This document shows, piece by piece, positions 6,550 through 13,141 of a stretch of DNA of 23,084 nt (the stretch's first letter is position 1; each line of letters opens with the position of its first letter). The notes beneath the pieces were generated by a model. That model saw only the letters and a list, made by a program, of their open reading frames with translations. It did not search any database and was not told where the DNA came from. The stretch spans positions 1 to 23,084 of the forward strand of contig JAFQDR010000246.1 of assembly GCA_017415945.1 (NCBI GenBank), written 5' to 3'. Made by a program: the position numbers and the translations under genes. This DNA is from Oscillospiraceae bacterium (lineage in GTDB: Bacteria > Bacillota_A > Clostridia > Oscillospirales > Oscillospiraceae).

Positions 6550-8121
6550 TTACATCACAAACCAATTGCCGCCTGCCGTAATGGTGAACACTTCACTTGC
6601 TTCTCCACTCTCCGGGAGCATACCGTCCTCGCCTTCGGGACGCCGCATGGCTTCAGGCCGTTCCATGCTCTCCGGCCGCTGCATATTCTCGGGGTCGAAG
6701 CCCTCGGGCAGCTCCATACCTTCCGGTCGCTGCATATTCTCGGGGTCAAAGCCCTCGGGCAGCTCCATACCTTCCGGTCGCTGCATATTCTCGGGGTCAA
6801 AGCCTTCGGGCGGCTGCATCCCCCCCATATTGCCCATAGGACCGCGATTGCCAAAGCCCCCCGCGGTACCGCTGTGCTGCAGCTGCGTGTCCCCGCTCCA
6901 CAGGGTATAGTCCCCCTCTGTCAGCGTGGGAGCGGACATGATCACATAGCTGTACGCGGCATCGGGTGTCCATTCCAGCACCATTTCTCCCTGCGTATTT
7001 TTCAGCTGCATGGGGCCATCAAGTTTCTGTTCTCTCAATTGGAACACCGCATAATTGGCATTGCCTCCCGCAATACGGTCCAGCATATTCCCCGCCGCCA
7101 GCACAGTACCGCCGTTGAGATAAATGCCCATATCCGAATCAATCCCCGCATCGCCGCTGAAGCTGCAGCCCTGCGCCGTAACGGTGCCGCCGTTGATGAC
7201 CAGCCAGCCGTTGGAGTCGATCCCGTCCCCTTCCCCTGTGCTACCGTTAACGGTAATGGTCAAATTGCCGCCGTTTACAGTGGTTACGGACACTCCGTCC
7301 TCATTGGTATTGATGCCGTCATTGCCGCTGTCGATTGCAATGGAGCCCCCATTGATGGTCAGGTGCATCTCGCTGTCCAGCCCCTCATTTTCCGCTTGAA
7401 TGCGCAAGCTGCCGTTTCCCAGGGCACCGCCGTCCACGTTCATGGACATCTTGGAATAGAATGCCCCGTCATACTTATGGAGCTTCTTGCTGTCGATGAC
7501 CTCAGTGCCGTCATCGGAAAGCACAACGGATTTATAAATGCGGGCTACATAGGAGCCATTGACGGTGTTGACCGTTCCATCCGCAATGATGACATTGGCC
7601 CCCGCTGCGGAGGTATCCACATCCTTGGTGGGGCTGTTTGCATCGCCGCATTCATACACATTGTAGAAGATCACTGCGGGAGCTACAGTGCAGCTAATGT
7701 CCGCACCGCCGAAAATCAAGGTTACCACCGCATCGGGGTCATCCTTAGCCTCCTCACCCAGATCCACGGCGATCTGCCCACGATTGAGAGTGCCCGTCAG
7801 CAGATAGTCTCCGGGCTCGGTGATCGTCACCACAAGATGCTCTGCAGCTTCCTCCTCGGAATGTTCATCCGCCTCCGTGCCTTCCCCGTAGGTAAAGTCC
7901 TTCCCCGCCTCGTAATACACAATATCACGGGACAGCGTAACTCCTGCGGGCGTCTCGGTCATATCATCGGACAGTTCAATATGGGAGGCATGGGAATACG
8001 CCTCAGTCACATCCACAGGTGCCGCACCATTGTCCGTCTGTTCCTCCTGCACACTTTCTCCGCAGGCCGCAAGACTCATCACCAGCACCGCCGCCAGCAG
8101 CAGCGTGAAATATCGTTTCAT
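6550..8121 (-). CDS. Lipoprotein with Cthe_2159-type carbohydrate-binding beta-helix and Pro/Met-rich repeats
   Basis: A 523-residue exported lipoprotein. The N-terminus MKRYF plus a hydrophobic run ends in the lipobox LAAC with Cys20. From about residue 60 to 400 there are repeated short beta-strand turns such as LTINGGSIAI, TVNGGNLTI, LVINGGTV and IYLNGGTV, with DSGNDGINTNEDG and GDGIDSNG. This is the right-handed beta-helix pattern of the Cthe_2159 carbohydrate-binding family, in which calcium and polygalacturonate-like ligands have been described. A Gly/Met/Pro-rich tail (about 420-500) contains three 17-residue repeats (438-488). AAGGAGG stands 8 nt before the ATG at 8121; the frame is open to 8202, but that part would precede the signal peptide. 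It probably sits on the outer face of the membrane. Whether it binds sugar here is inference. Confidence 0.85.
   Translation of the reverse strand: MKRYFTLLLAAVLVMSLAACGESVQEEQTDNGAAPVDVTEAYSHASHIELSDDMTETPAGVTLSRDIVYYEAGKDFTYGEGTEADEHSEEEAAEHLVVTITEPGDYLLTGTLNRGQIAVDLGEEAKDDPDAVVTLIFGGADISCTVAPAVIFYNVYECGDANSPTKDVDTSAAGANVIIADGTVNTVNGSYVARIYKSVVLSDDGTEVIDSKKLHKYDGAFYSKMSMNVDGGALGNGSLRIQAENEGLDSEMHLTINGGSIAIDSGNDGINTNEDGVSVTTVNGGNLTITVNGSTGEGDGIDSNGWLVINGGTVTAQGCSFSGDAGIDSDMGIYLNGGTVLAAGNMLDRIAGGNANYAVFQLREQKLDGPMQLKNTQGEMVLEWTPDAAYSYVIMSAPTLTEGDYTLWSGDTQLQHSGTAGGFGNRGPMGNMGGMQPPEGFDPENMQRPEGMELPEGFDPENMQRPEGMELPEGFDPENMQRPESMERPEAMRRPEGEDGMLPESGEASEVFTITAGGNWFVM
6670..6822 (-). repeat. Three tandem 51-bp repeats inside the lipoprotein gene
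   Basis: Units at 6670-6720, 6721-6771 and 6772-6822 encode PEGFDPENMQRPEGMEL with minor changes in the third. The first two differ by only a few bases, so recent unit gain or loss is likely. Confidence 0.9.
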
Positions 8122-8151
8122 CCATAATTCCTCCTTAAAAGAGTTTTTCCA

Positions 8152-8194
8152 ATCATACCCCACAACACTGAAGTTTTTCTGAAGAAATTGTGAA
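8152..8194 (-). promoter_or_regulatory. Activator-type promoter with three direct repeats at 11-bp spacing
   Basis: On the minus strand TTCACA (8189-8194), TTCAGA (8178-8183) and TTCAGT (8167-8172) are spaced exactly 11 bp apart. They end 9 bp before a -10 TATGAT (8152-8157), and no good -35 box is present at the right distance. Such helical-phase repeats replacing the -35 are the usual target of OmpR/PhoB-family regulators. The predicted leader to the ATG at 8121 is about 24 nt. Confidence 0.6.
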
Positions 8195-8203
8195 CAAATC
8201 ATA

Positions 8204-8232
8204 AATCCCCACTCACAAAAGGAATGGGGATT
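8204..8232 (-). terminator. Intrinsic terminator of pepT
   Basis: AATCCCCA and TGGGGATT form an 8-bp stem around a 13-nt loop. On the minus strand they are followed by TATGATTTGTT, starting 7 nt after the pepT stop codon. Confidence 0.6.
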
Positions 8233-8239
8233 GGATGGT

Positions 8240-9466
8240 TTATTTCATTTCCGCAAACTGGTTGATAATATCCAGCAGAATGGCAACGGACTGCTCCAGC
8301 TCCTCTACGATCAAATGCTCGTAGGGGCCGTGGAAGCCGTAGCCGCCAGCGCCCAGATTGGGACAGGGCAGACCGCGGAAGCACAGCTGGGCACCGTCGG
8401 TACCGCCGCGAACGGGAACATACGCAGGCTCCAGACCGACACTGCGGATGGCCTGTTCCGCAACCGCCAACAGCTCGGGATAGTCGGCTACCACCTCGAA
8501 CATATTGCGGTATTCCTGCTTGATGGTCAGCTCCACAACACCCTTGCCGTACTTCAGGTTCAGGTATGCGGCGATCTCCTCCATGACCTTCTGACGCCAT
8601 GCAAACTTCTCCGCATCGTGATCACGGATGATGTAGTACATTTCCGCATCGGTGACGCTGCCCTTCATGTTCACCAGATGCCAGAAGCCCTGATGTCCTT
8701 CCGTGTCGCAGGGACGCTGACGAACAGGGAGCATATCATCAAATTCCATTGCCAGCAGAGCGGCATTGATCATGGTATCCTTTGCGTTGCCGGGGTGAAC
8801 GGAAACGCCGTTGAACTTAATGGTGGCGCTGGCAGCATTGAAGGTCTCTGCCTCAATATCCTCGGGGCCGCTGCCGTCTACGGTAAAGCCGTAGTCCGCG
8901 CCGAAGAAGTCCAGATCCAGCAGCTCGGCGCCGTGACCGATCTCCTCGTCGGGAGAGAAGCACACAGCAATGCGGCCGTGGGGGCGGTTTTCCTTGATAA
9001 CGGTCTCCACCATGGTCAAAATAGCAGCGATACCTGCCTTATCGTCGGCACCCAAAACGGTGGTGCCGTCGGTGGTAACGATGGTCTTGCCGATGCACTT
9101 GTTCAGGTGGGGGAAGTTTGCGGGCAGCAGGATACGTCCGCTGTCACCCAGCTTGATGCCGTGACCGTCGTAGTTTTCGATGACCTGAGGCTTCACCTCA
9201 CCAATGCCCAGATCCGCAACGATATCCAGATGGGCGTTGAAGCCGATGCACTTGCAGTTTTCATAGCCGGGGGTGGCAGGAACGAAGCCGTACACATAGG
9301 CGTGCTCGGTGCGGGTCACGTTCTCCATGCCCATTTCCTTCATTTCCTGCTCCAGCATTTCCGCCAGAATGTGCTGACATTCGGTGGAGGGGGTCACTTC
9401 GTGATTGAATCTATTGCTGGCGGTGTGCACAACGGCATACCGCAGAAAGCGTTCCAAAGCGTTCAT
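8240..9466 (-). CDS. pepT: Peptidase T (tripeptide aminopeptidase, M20B)
   Basis: A cytoplasmic dizinc enzyme that removes the N-terminal residue from tripeptides. The 408-residue length matches PepT. The metal and catalytic residues are all present: His79 and Asp81 in NAHLDIVAD, Asp141 in LGADDKAG, Glu174/Glu175 in SPDEEIGHGA, Asp197 in FTVDGSG, and His379 in GFHGPYEH. RGGTDGAQ is also conserved in the family. The ATG at 9466 has AAAGGA 5 nt upstream and its own promoter, so the gene is probably monocistronic. It fits functionally with the peptide importer nearby: imported peptides are cut to amino acids. A small hairpin in the leader sits just upstream of the ribosome site. Confidence 0.97.
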   Translation of the reverse strand: MNALERFLRYAVVHTASNRFNHEVTPSTECQHILAEMLEQEMKEMGMENVTRTEHAYVYGFVPATPGYENCKCIGFNAHLDIVADLGIGEVKPQVIENYDGHGIKLGDSGRILLPANFPHLNKCIGKTIVTTDGTTVLGADDKAGIAAILTMVETVIKENRPHGRIAVCFSPDEEIGHGAELLDLDFFGADYGFTVDGSGPEDIEAETFNAASATIKFNGVSVHPGNAKDTMINAALLAMEFDDMLPVRQRPCDTEGHQGFWHLVNMKGSVTDAEMYYIIRDHDAEKFAWRQKVMEEIAAYLNLKYGKGVVELTIKQEYRNMFEVVADYPELLAVAEQAIRSVGLEPAYVPVRGGTDGAQLCFRGLPCPNLGAGGYGFHGPYEHLIVEELEQSVAILLDIINQFAEMK

Positions 9467-9478
9467 TGTTGTCCTTTC

Positions 9479-9495
9479 TCTGTCTTTCGGACAGA
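9479..9495 (-). other. Leader hairpin next to the pepT ribosome-binding site
   Basis: TCTGTC-CGAAA-GACAGA forms a 6-bp stem immediately upstream of AAAGGA. Its nearness could influence initiation or mRNA stability; no class is recognised. Confidence 0.4.
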
Positions 9496-9515
9496 TGTGT
9501 AATGTTCAGAGACAT

Positions 9516-9544
9516 ATTATAACAGAGCTTTCCCCATTCGGCAA
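9516..9544 (-). promoter_or_regulatory. Sigma-A promoter of pepT
   Basis: On the minus strand TTGCCG (9539-9544) and TATAAT (9516-9521) are 17 bp apart, with an upstream TG giving an extended -10 (TGTTATAAT). The leader is about 43 nt. Confidence 0.75.
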
Positions 9545-9590
9545 TGGTCTAACCACACAGTGTTGACATTTTTCTCTGTGCAATTTACCC

Positions 9591-9653
9591 AAAAAAGCCT
9601 CCCCTGTGTAAGGGGAGGTGGCATGGCGCATGCCATGACGGAGGGGTTGTCCT
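9591..9653. repeat. Dispersed double-hairpin repeat (GCCTCCCC ... GACGGAGGGGTTGTC type)
   Basis: The element has two hairpins: CCTCCCC/GGGGAGG (9598-9618) and TGGCATG-GCG-CATGCCA (9619-9635), followed by GACGGAGGGGTTGTC. I know this arrangement as a very common intergenic repeat in Faecalibacterium-like and related clostridial genomes. Read on the minus strand, the first hairpin is followed by six T, so it is also an intrinsic terminator that would shield the pepT promoter from upstream transcription. Confidence 0.7.
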
Positions 9654-9681
9654 CGCTTCGGCAAGTGCCGTATCTTCCCTC

Positions 9682-9710
9682 TTAACACCCCACCCATTCT
9701 GTGCTATACT
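9682..9710 (+). promoter_or_regulatory. Sigma-A promoter of the unknown gene at 9746
   Basis: TTAACA (9682-9687) and TATACT (9705-9710) are 17 bp apart. The predicted start near 9717 gives a 29-nt leader. Confidence 0.65.
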
Positions 9711-9745
9711 GTGTACATATTCCATTTAGCATACGAGGTATTCCC

Positions 9746-10429
9746 ATGAACCATTTGAATCCCACCCGCTGTGTGTATTTCCATATTGACCCTCAGCCCT
9801 TTGACCGCGGGCACCTGCAGCTCCCCATGCAGCTTCTGCTGCTGGCAGACGACCGTCCCGTTTGCCGCATACATCGTCTCTACGGAGGCTTCGCCACGGA
9901 ACGCATCCTCATAGACAGCCAAACCCACACCCTGACCCTGCGGCTTCCCGACGGTACTCCCCTGCGCAGTCTCCGCATCCCCGCCGACAGCTACAATTAC
10001 ATGATCGTGCTGTCCGAGCCCAACGGTTTTACCGTAAAGCAGGCAGGTCCCATGGCTCCCACGCCTCCAACCTTAGAAACGGAAAAGTTTGCAGCCCTTC
10101 TGTCGGGTAAGCTCATGCGCAGCCTGAACCCTGCCTCCCCCTTCTGTCATCTGTACAAAAACCTCACGGAACGGGATCTGGACTACCTTTGGTTTGAGTT
10201 CTGGGAGACCGCCGTTCTCACCCGCTTCATGCCCAAAAGCGGCCACATCCCCGACTTGAAGCGTGACTTTGATTTGTCGGACCGCTACCCGGGCAATACC
10301 GTCATCCCCTTCGCCGAAACCATGGAACTGGAGAAGCGCATGGAGCAGACGCTCCGTGAAAACCCCGCCATGGAGCAGCTGGAATTTTTCCGCAACGATC
10401 GGGGCTTCCTGTCTGTCAGAGCAAAATAA
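9746..10429 (+). CDS. Conserved-looking hypothetical protein, 227 residues
   Basis: I do not recognise this protein. The N-terminal half (about 1-105) looks like a beta-rich fold with alternating strands (VYFHID, LQLPMQLLLLADD, HTLTLRLPDG, YMIVLSEPNG). The C-terminal half (about 110-227) is helical and charged, with aromatic DLDYLWFEFWE (about 148-158). There is no signal peptide or membrane segment, so it should be cytoplasmic. The start at 9746 is set by GAGGT 6 nt upstream and a good promoter at 9682-9710; the frame is open back to 9701. It is monocistronic and converges on tRNA-Arg. The sound promoter, ribosome site and ordinary composition support a real gene. Confidence 0.75.
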   Translation: MNHLNPTRCVYFHIDPQPFDRGHLQLPMQLLLLADDRPVCRIHRLYGGFATERILIDSQTHTLTLRLPDGTPLRSLRIPADSYNYMIVLSEPNGFTVKQAGPMAPTPPTLETEKFAALLSGKLMRSLNPASPFCHLYKNLTERDLDYLWFEFWETAVLTRFMPKSGHIPDLKRDFDLSDRYPGNTVIPFAETMELEKRMEQTLRENPAMEQLEFFRNDRGFLSVRAK

Positions 10430-10430
10430 A

Positions 10431-10457
10431 AAAGCCGACTGCATCAGCAATCGGCTT
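10431..10457 (-). terminator. Intrinsic terminator of tRNA-Arg
   Basis: Directly after the encoded CCA, the minus strand reads AAAGCCGA, a 12-nt loop, then TCGGCTTT with TTTATTTT following. It lies just past the stop codon of the convergent unknown gene and may also end that transcript. Confidence 0.75.
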
Positions 10458-10534
10458 TGGCACCCCCGGCGAGACTCGAACTCACTACATTCCGCTTAGG
10501 AGGCGGACCCTCTATCCCGGTGAGGTACGGGGGC
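10458..10534 (-). tRNA. tRNA-Arg, anticodon CCU
   Basis: The 77-nt minus-strand sequence folds as a cloverleaf. The acceptor stem is GCCCCCG/CGGGGGT, with a G-U first pair. The D stem is CCTC/GAGG with GG in the loop. The anticodon stem TCCGC/GCGGA encloses the loop CTCCTAA, giving anticodon CCT. The variable loop is ATGTA, and the T stem GTGAG/CTCGC encloses TTCGAGT. The discriminator is G and the CCA end is encoded. It reads AGG codons. A consensus promoter lies just upstream and a terminator just downstream. tRNA genes are frequent integration sites, but no integrase or duplicated 3' end is seen here. Confidence 0.97.
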
Positions 10535-10545
10535 AGGTGAGATTC

Positions 10546-10574
10546 ATTTTATCGTAATTCCACCCTATTGTCAA
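10546..10574 (-). promoter_or_regulatory. Sigma-A promoter of tRNA-Arg
   Basis: On the minus strand a perfect -35 TTGACA (10569-10574) and TAAAAT (10546-10551) are 17 bp apart, with the tRNA starting at 10534. The -35 nearly abuts the ribosome site of the divergent DUF1643 gene. Confidence 0.85.
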
Positions 10575-10589
10575 CTAAGGAGCGATTTC

Positions 10590-11207
10590 ATGCACATCCC
10601 ATCCACCACCACAGACCGCATCGAGGTACTGACCTTCGCCGATGCCTGCCTGCACAGTGCCCAAAGCGAGGAATACGACCGTGAAAAGTGGCTGTACATC
10701 CCCGACTTCTATTCCGAATACCGTTACATATTGGGCACCCGCGGGGCCAATCCCCTGATCTGCATCGGCATCAACCCCTCCACCGCCCGTCCCGACGCGC
10801 TGGACAACACCCTCAAATCCGTGGAGCGCATTGCCTTGGGCAACGGCTTTGACAGCTTCACCATGTTCAATGTCTATGCCCAGCGTGCCACCAATCCCGA
10901 CCACATGGAGCAGCAGCTGAACGAGCACCTCCACGCAGAGAACATGAAGGCCTTTGACTATGTCCTCAGCCAGAGCGAAAGTCCCGTGGTCTGGGCGGCA
11001 TGGGGTGCCATCATCGAAAAGCGCAAATACCTGCCCCACTGTGTACGGGACATGATCGAGATCGGCCGCAGACACAATGCCCGCTGGGTGTGCGCAGGCA
11101 AAATCAGCAAAAAAGGCCACCCCCACCACCCTCTGTATCTTCGCAAGGATGAGCCTGTGCGGGATTTCGATATTGAGGGATATATTGCCAATATTATCGG
11201 AACATAA
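10590..11207 (+). CDS. DUF1643 domain-containing protein
   Basis: A 205-residue soluble protein of the DUF1643 family, whose biochemical function is not known. Family hallmarks are ICIGINPSTARPDALDNT (about 57-74), MFNVYAQRATNP (about 91-102) and the C-terminal GHPHHPLYLRKDE (about 175-187). The conserved Asn, Asp, Arg and His residues look like an active or ligand site. AAGGAG at 10577-10582 precedes the ATG at 10590. No convincing promoter was found in the short gap to the divergent tRNA promoter (only TTCATT/TATTGT). DUF1643 genes are often seen in accessory or mobile regions in my recollection, but nothing mobile is seen around this one. The family call is good; the role is unknown. Confidence 0.88.
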   Translation: MHIPSTTTDRIEVLTFADACLHSAQSEEYDREKWLYIPDFYSEYRYILGTRGANPLICIGINPSTARPDALDNTLKSVERIALGNGFDSFTMFNVYAQRATNPDHMEQQLNEHLHAENMKAFDYVLSQSESPVVWAAWGAIIEKRKYLPHCVRDMIEIGRRHNARWVCAGKISKKGHPHHPLYLRKDEPVRDFDIEGYIANIIGT

Positions 11208-11244
11208 TTCGACTCGCTTCGTCTCATTCTTAAAGGAATCTTTA

Positions 11245-11273
11245 TTGTTTGGAAATGCAAACAATGGTACAAT
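11245..11273 (+). promoter_or_regulatory. Extended -10 promoter of the transglutaminase-like gene
   Basis: TTGTTT (11245-11250) and TACAAT (11268-11273) are 17 bp apart, with TG one base before the -10 (TGGTACAAT). The leader to the ATG at 11307 is about 27 nt. Confidence 0.65.
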
Positions 11274-11306
11274 ACCCCTATCATCTTTGGGAAAGGACGT
11301 TCTGCC

Positions 11307-12467
11307 ATGCGGAAAAGCACCATCATATCTCTGGTCATACTGGCTTTGGTGCTGTGCACCCAATTGGGCAATGTGCGGGATCTTCTGAACAGCCGCAGCA
11401 TGGACTGCGAGGAAATGATCTACAACGCCCTGTGGGAGGAGCGGGACAGCCTGTCCCTTATGGGCTACGGTCTGACTCCCCATGAGCTGAACGCCCACTG
11501 GAGCCATGTGATCCACGACCATGGAGAGCTGTTTTATGTGGCAGACCGCTATGAGTACAAGTCCATCGGCGATCTGGTTTTGTCCGTACACCCCATCTAC
11601 GCCGTCAGCGGCGACGAACGGGAGCTGGCCCAACAGCTTTACAGCGACACCATCCAAGACATATTGGATGCGGTGCAGCCCACTTGGACAGACCTGCAGA
11701 CCGCACTGTATCTCCACGACTACCTATGCAGCCACTATGCCTATGACGAAAGCCTCCAACGTTACTCTGCCTATGAGCTGCTGACGGAGGGCAAGGGGGT
11801 CTGTCAGGCCTATACCCTTGTGTATGACGCGCTGCTGACTGCCTGCGGCATTGAAAGCAGCTATGTGATCAGCCGAGAGATGAACCATTCCTGGAACGTG
11901 GTCACCATTGACGGCAAGCGGTACAACGTGGACGTTACCTACGATGACCCCTCCCCCGATCATTTGGGGAAGGCCTTTCACACCCATTTCCTGTGCAGCG
12001 ATGCCAAGCTGGCGGAAGACCACAGCTTTACCCCCGAGGAGGGCTTCGGACAGTGCACAGACAGCTTTTATGACAGCGGTGCCCTCTGGGAAACTGTCAG
12101 CACTGCCTTTGTCCCCATAGGCGATCGATTTTACTACATCAAAAGCGGGATGCTGTACCAATGGGACGGCTCACGCTCGGAATACATCGACACCATTTAC
12201 GCCACATGGTTCACCGACCGCGGAGACCAAAGCTACTGGCGGGGCAATTACAGCGCCCTGCTGGCCCATGAAGGAAAGCTGCTGTACAGCAAGCCCGACT
12301 GCATCATGGCCTATGACCCCGCAGACGGCAGCTTCGAGGTATTTTACAAGCATACATACGGCCCCGATATCTACGGCTTCCAAATCAAGGACGACCAATT
12401 GCTTCTGCAGGTATCCGCCTCTCCCAATGAAGCGGGGCAAGTAATCAGTGTAACACTCCCCCAATAA
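11307..12467 (+). CDS. Exported transglutaminase-like protein
   Basis: A 386-residue protein beginning with a short basic segment and one hydrophobic helix (about 5-20), so it is secreted or membrane-anchored. The middle (about 105-225) is a transglutaminase-like papain-fold domain with the expected triad: Cys166 in GKGVCQAYT, His194 in MNHSWNVV and Asp209 in YNVDVTYDDP. Such domains can act as proteases, amidases or cross-linking enzymes. The C-terminal 150 residues look like beta strands of a propeller-like surface domain (FYYIKSGMLYQWDG, LLYSKPDCIMAYDP). AAAGGA lies 9 nt before the ATG. It has its own promoter and terminator. The target, perhaps cell-wall peptide or surface protein, is unknown. 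Confidence 0.85.
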   Translation: MRKSTIISLVILALVLCTQLGNVRDLLNSRSMDCEEMIYNALWEERDSLSLMGYGLTPHELNAHWSHVIHDHGELFYVADRYEYKSIGDLVLSVHPIYAVSGDERELAQQLYSDTIQDILDAVQPTWTDLQTALYLHDYLCSHYAYDESLQRYSAYELLTEGKGVCQAYTLVYDALLTACGIESSYVISREMNHSWNVVTIDGKRYNVDVTYDDPSPDHLGKAFHTHFLCSDAKLAEDHSFTPEEGFGQCTDSFYDSGALWETVSTAFVPIGDRFYYIKSGMLYQWDGSRSEYIDTIYATWFTDRGDQSYWRGNYSALLAHEGKLLYSKPDCIMAYDPADGSFEVFYKHTYGPDIYGFQIKDDQLLLQVSASPNEAGQVISVTLPQ

Positions 12468-12473
12468 ACACCG

Positions 12474-12505
12474 ATCCCACCGAGAACACCTCGGTGGGAT
12501 TTTTT
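12474..12505 (+). terminator. Intrinsic terminator of the transglutaminase-like gene
   Basis: An 11-bp perfect stem, ATCCCACCGAG/CTCGGTGGGAT, with a 5-nt loop is followed by TTTTT. It starts 7 nt after the stop codon. Confidence 0.92.
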
Positions 12506-12537
12506 GTTTTCAGCATCATGCAATTGTTACCGCACCC

Positions 12538-12607
12538 GTAGGGGCGATCATCGATCGCCCGTTTTTTCATGGTCGGTCATCTGCGGGCGAACACTGTTCG
12601 CCCCTAC
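12538..12607. repeat. Palindromic MITE-like element, copy 1 (70 bp)
   Basis: The ends GTAGGGGCGA and TCGCCCCTAC are perfect 10-bp inverted repeats. Each end forms its own hairpin: GGGCGATC-ATC-GATCGCCC and GGGCGAAC-ACT-GTTCGCCC. The right flank GGATGATACGTTTAAC matches that of the copy at 16422. There is no coding capacity, so any movement would need a transposase acting in trans. A 15-bp palindrome (ATACGTT-T-AACGTAT, 12614-12628) follows. Confidence 0.75.
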
Positions 12608-12649
12608 AGGATGATACGTTTAACGTATTTCCCCATAGTGTCTTCCTTG

Positions 12650-12868
12650 CTATTTTGGATAATTCAAATCTTCCGGCAAATCAAGCAGCCAAGCCGGAGA
12701 TACATTGAGTCCCAAACAAATCTTTTTGAAATATCTCAAAGGCAATTCATTTACGCCTCTTTCATACCTTCCGTATTGTTCCTTGGTAATACCAATCAAT
12801 TCCGCCAGCTCCGCTTGGGTCAAATCCGAATCCTCTCGAATATCCCTCAATTTGCGAAAATCGTTCAT
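12650..12868 (-). CDS. Small XRE-family helix-turn-helix regulator (second of a tandem pair)
   Basis: A 72-residue DNA-binding protein made almost only of a Cro/C1-type helix-turn-helix: LTQAELAELIGITKEQYGRY (about 16-35), then a short tail ending PAWLLDLPEDL. It resembles the gene just upstream in length, layout and ending (LGLPKGL there, LDLPEDL here), so the two are tandem paralogues. The start at 12868 is chosen because AAGGGA precedes it; the frame is open 8 codons further to 12892. It follows the first regulator by 32 nt. Base composition is visibly more AT-rich than the flanking genes, which hints at separate ancestry. Confidence 0.82.
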   Translation of the reverse strand: MNDFRKLRDIREDSDLTQAELAELIGITKEQYGRYERGVNELPLRYFKKICLGLNVSPAWLLDLPEDLNYPK

Positions 12869-12900
12869 CCAATCCCTTCCCATTTGGTTCACCCATCACA

Positions 12901-13119
12901 TCACCGAAACCACTTCAATCCCTTGGGCAAGCCAAGGATATAATCCGAGGAGGTTTTGTAGTGTTCACAAAACTTCATCAGCAAATCAACGGGAATCTGT
13001 CGCTTGCCGCTTTCGTACAAATGATACTGCTGTCTTGTGATCCCCAACACATCCGCGATCTGCTGCTGTGTTTCGTCGGAATCATTCCGCACCTCTCGCA
13101 TCCGTTCATAATATTCCAT
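12901..13119 (-). CDS. Small XRE-family helix-turn-helix regulator (first of a tandem pair)
   Basis: A 72-residue Cro/C1-type protein with the helix-turn-helix TQQQIADVLGITRQQYHLYE (about 18-37) and the ending SSDYILGLPKGL typical of small phage-like or toxin-antitoxin-type regulators. The ATG at 13119 has GGAGA about 9 nt upstream. Its promoter overlaps a large inverted repeat that also lies under the promoter of the divergent small gene at 13249, so autoregulation plus control of that gene is a reasonable inference. Which of the two paralogues binds is unknown. Confidence 0.85.
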   Translation of the reverse strand: MEYYERMREVRNDSDETQQQIADVLGITRQQYHLYESGKRQIPVDLLMKFCEHYKTSSDYILGLPKGLKWFR

Positions 13120-13141
13120 AGTTCATAATCTCCGAATTTGT

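Noticed and set aside
6670..6822. CRISPR-like repeat array
   Set aside because: The 51-bp units are contiguous, in frame and coding, with no spacers and no cas genes in the window.
6511..8127. 538-codon plus-strand open frame opposite the beta-helix lipoprotein
   Set aside because: The minus-strand frame has a signal peptide, a lipobox and family repeats. The plus frame is only its complement.
9563..9568. TTGACA on the plus strand as a -35 box
   Set aside because: No -10 box lies at 16-18 bp. A better promoter for the next plus-strand gene is at 9682-9710.
10458..10534. Possible integration site for a mobile element at tRNA-Arg
   Set aside because: No integrase, no repeated copy of the tRNA 3' end and no phage genes were found nearby.
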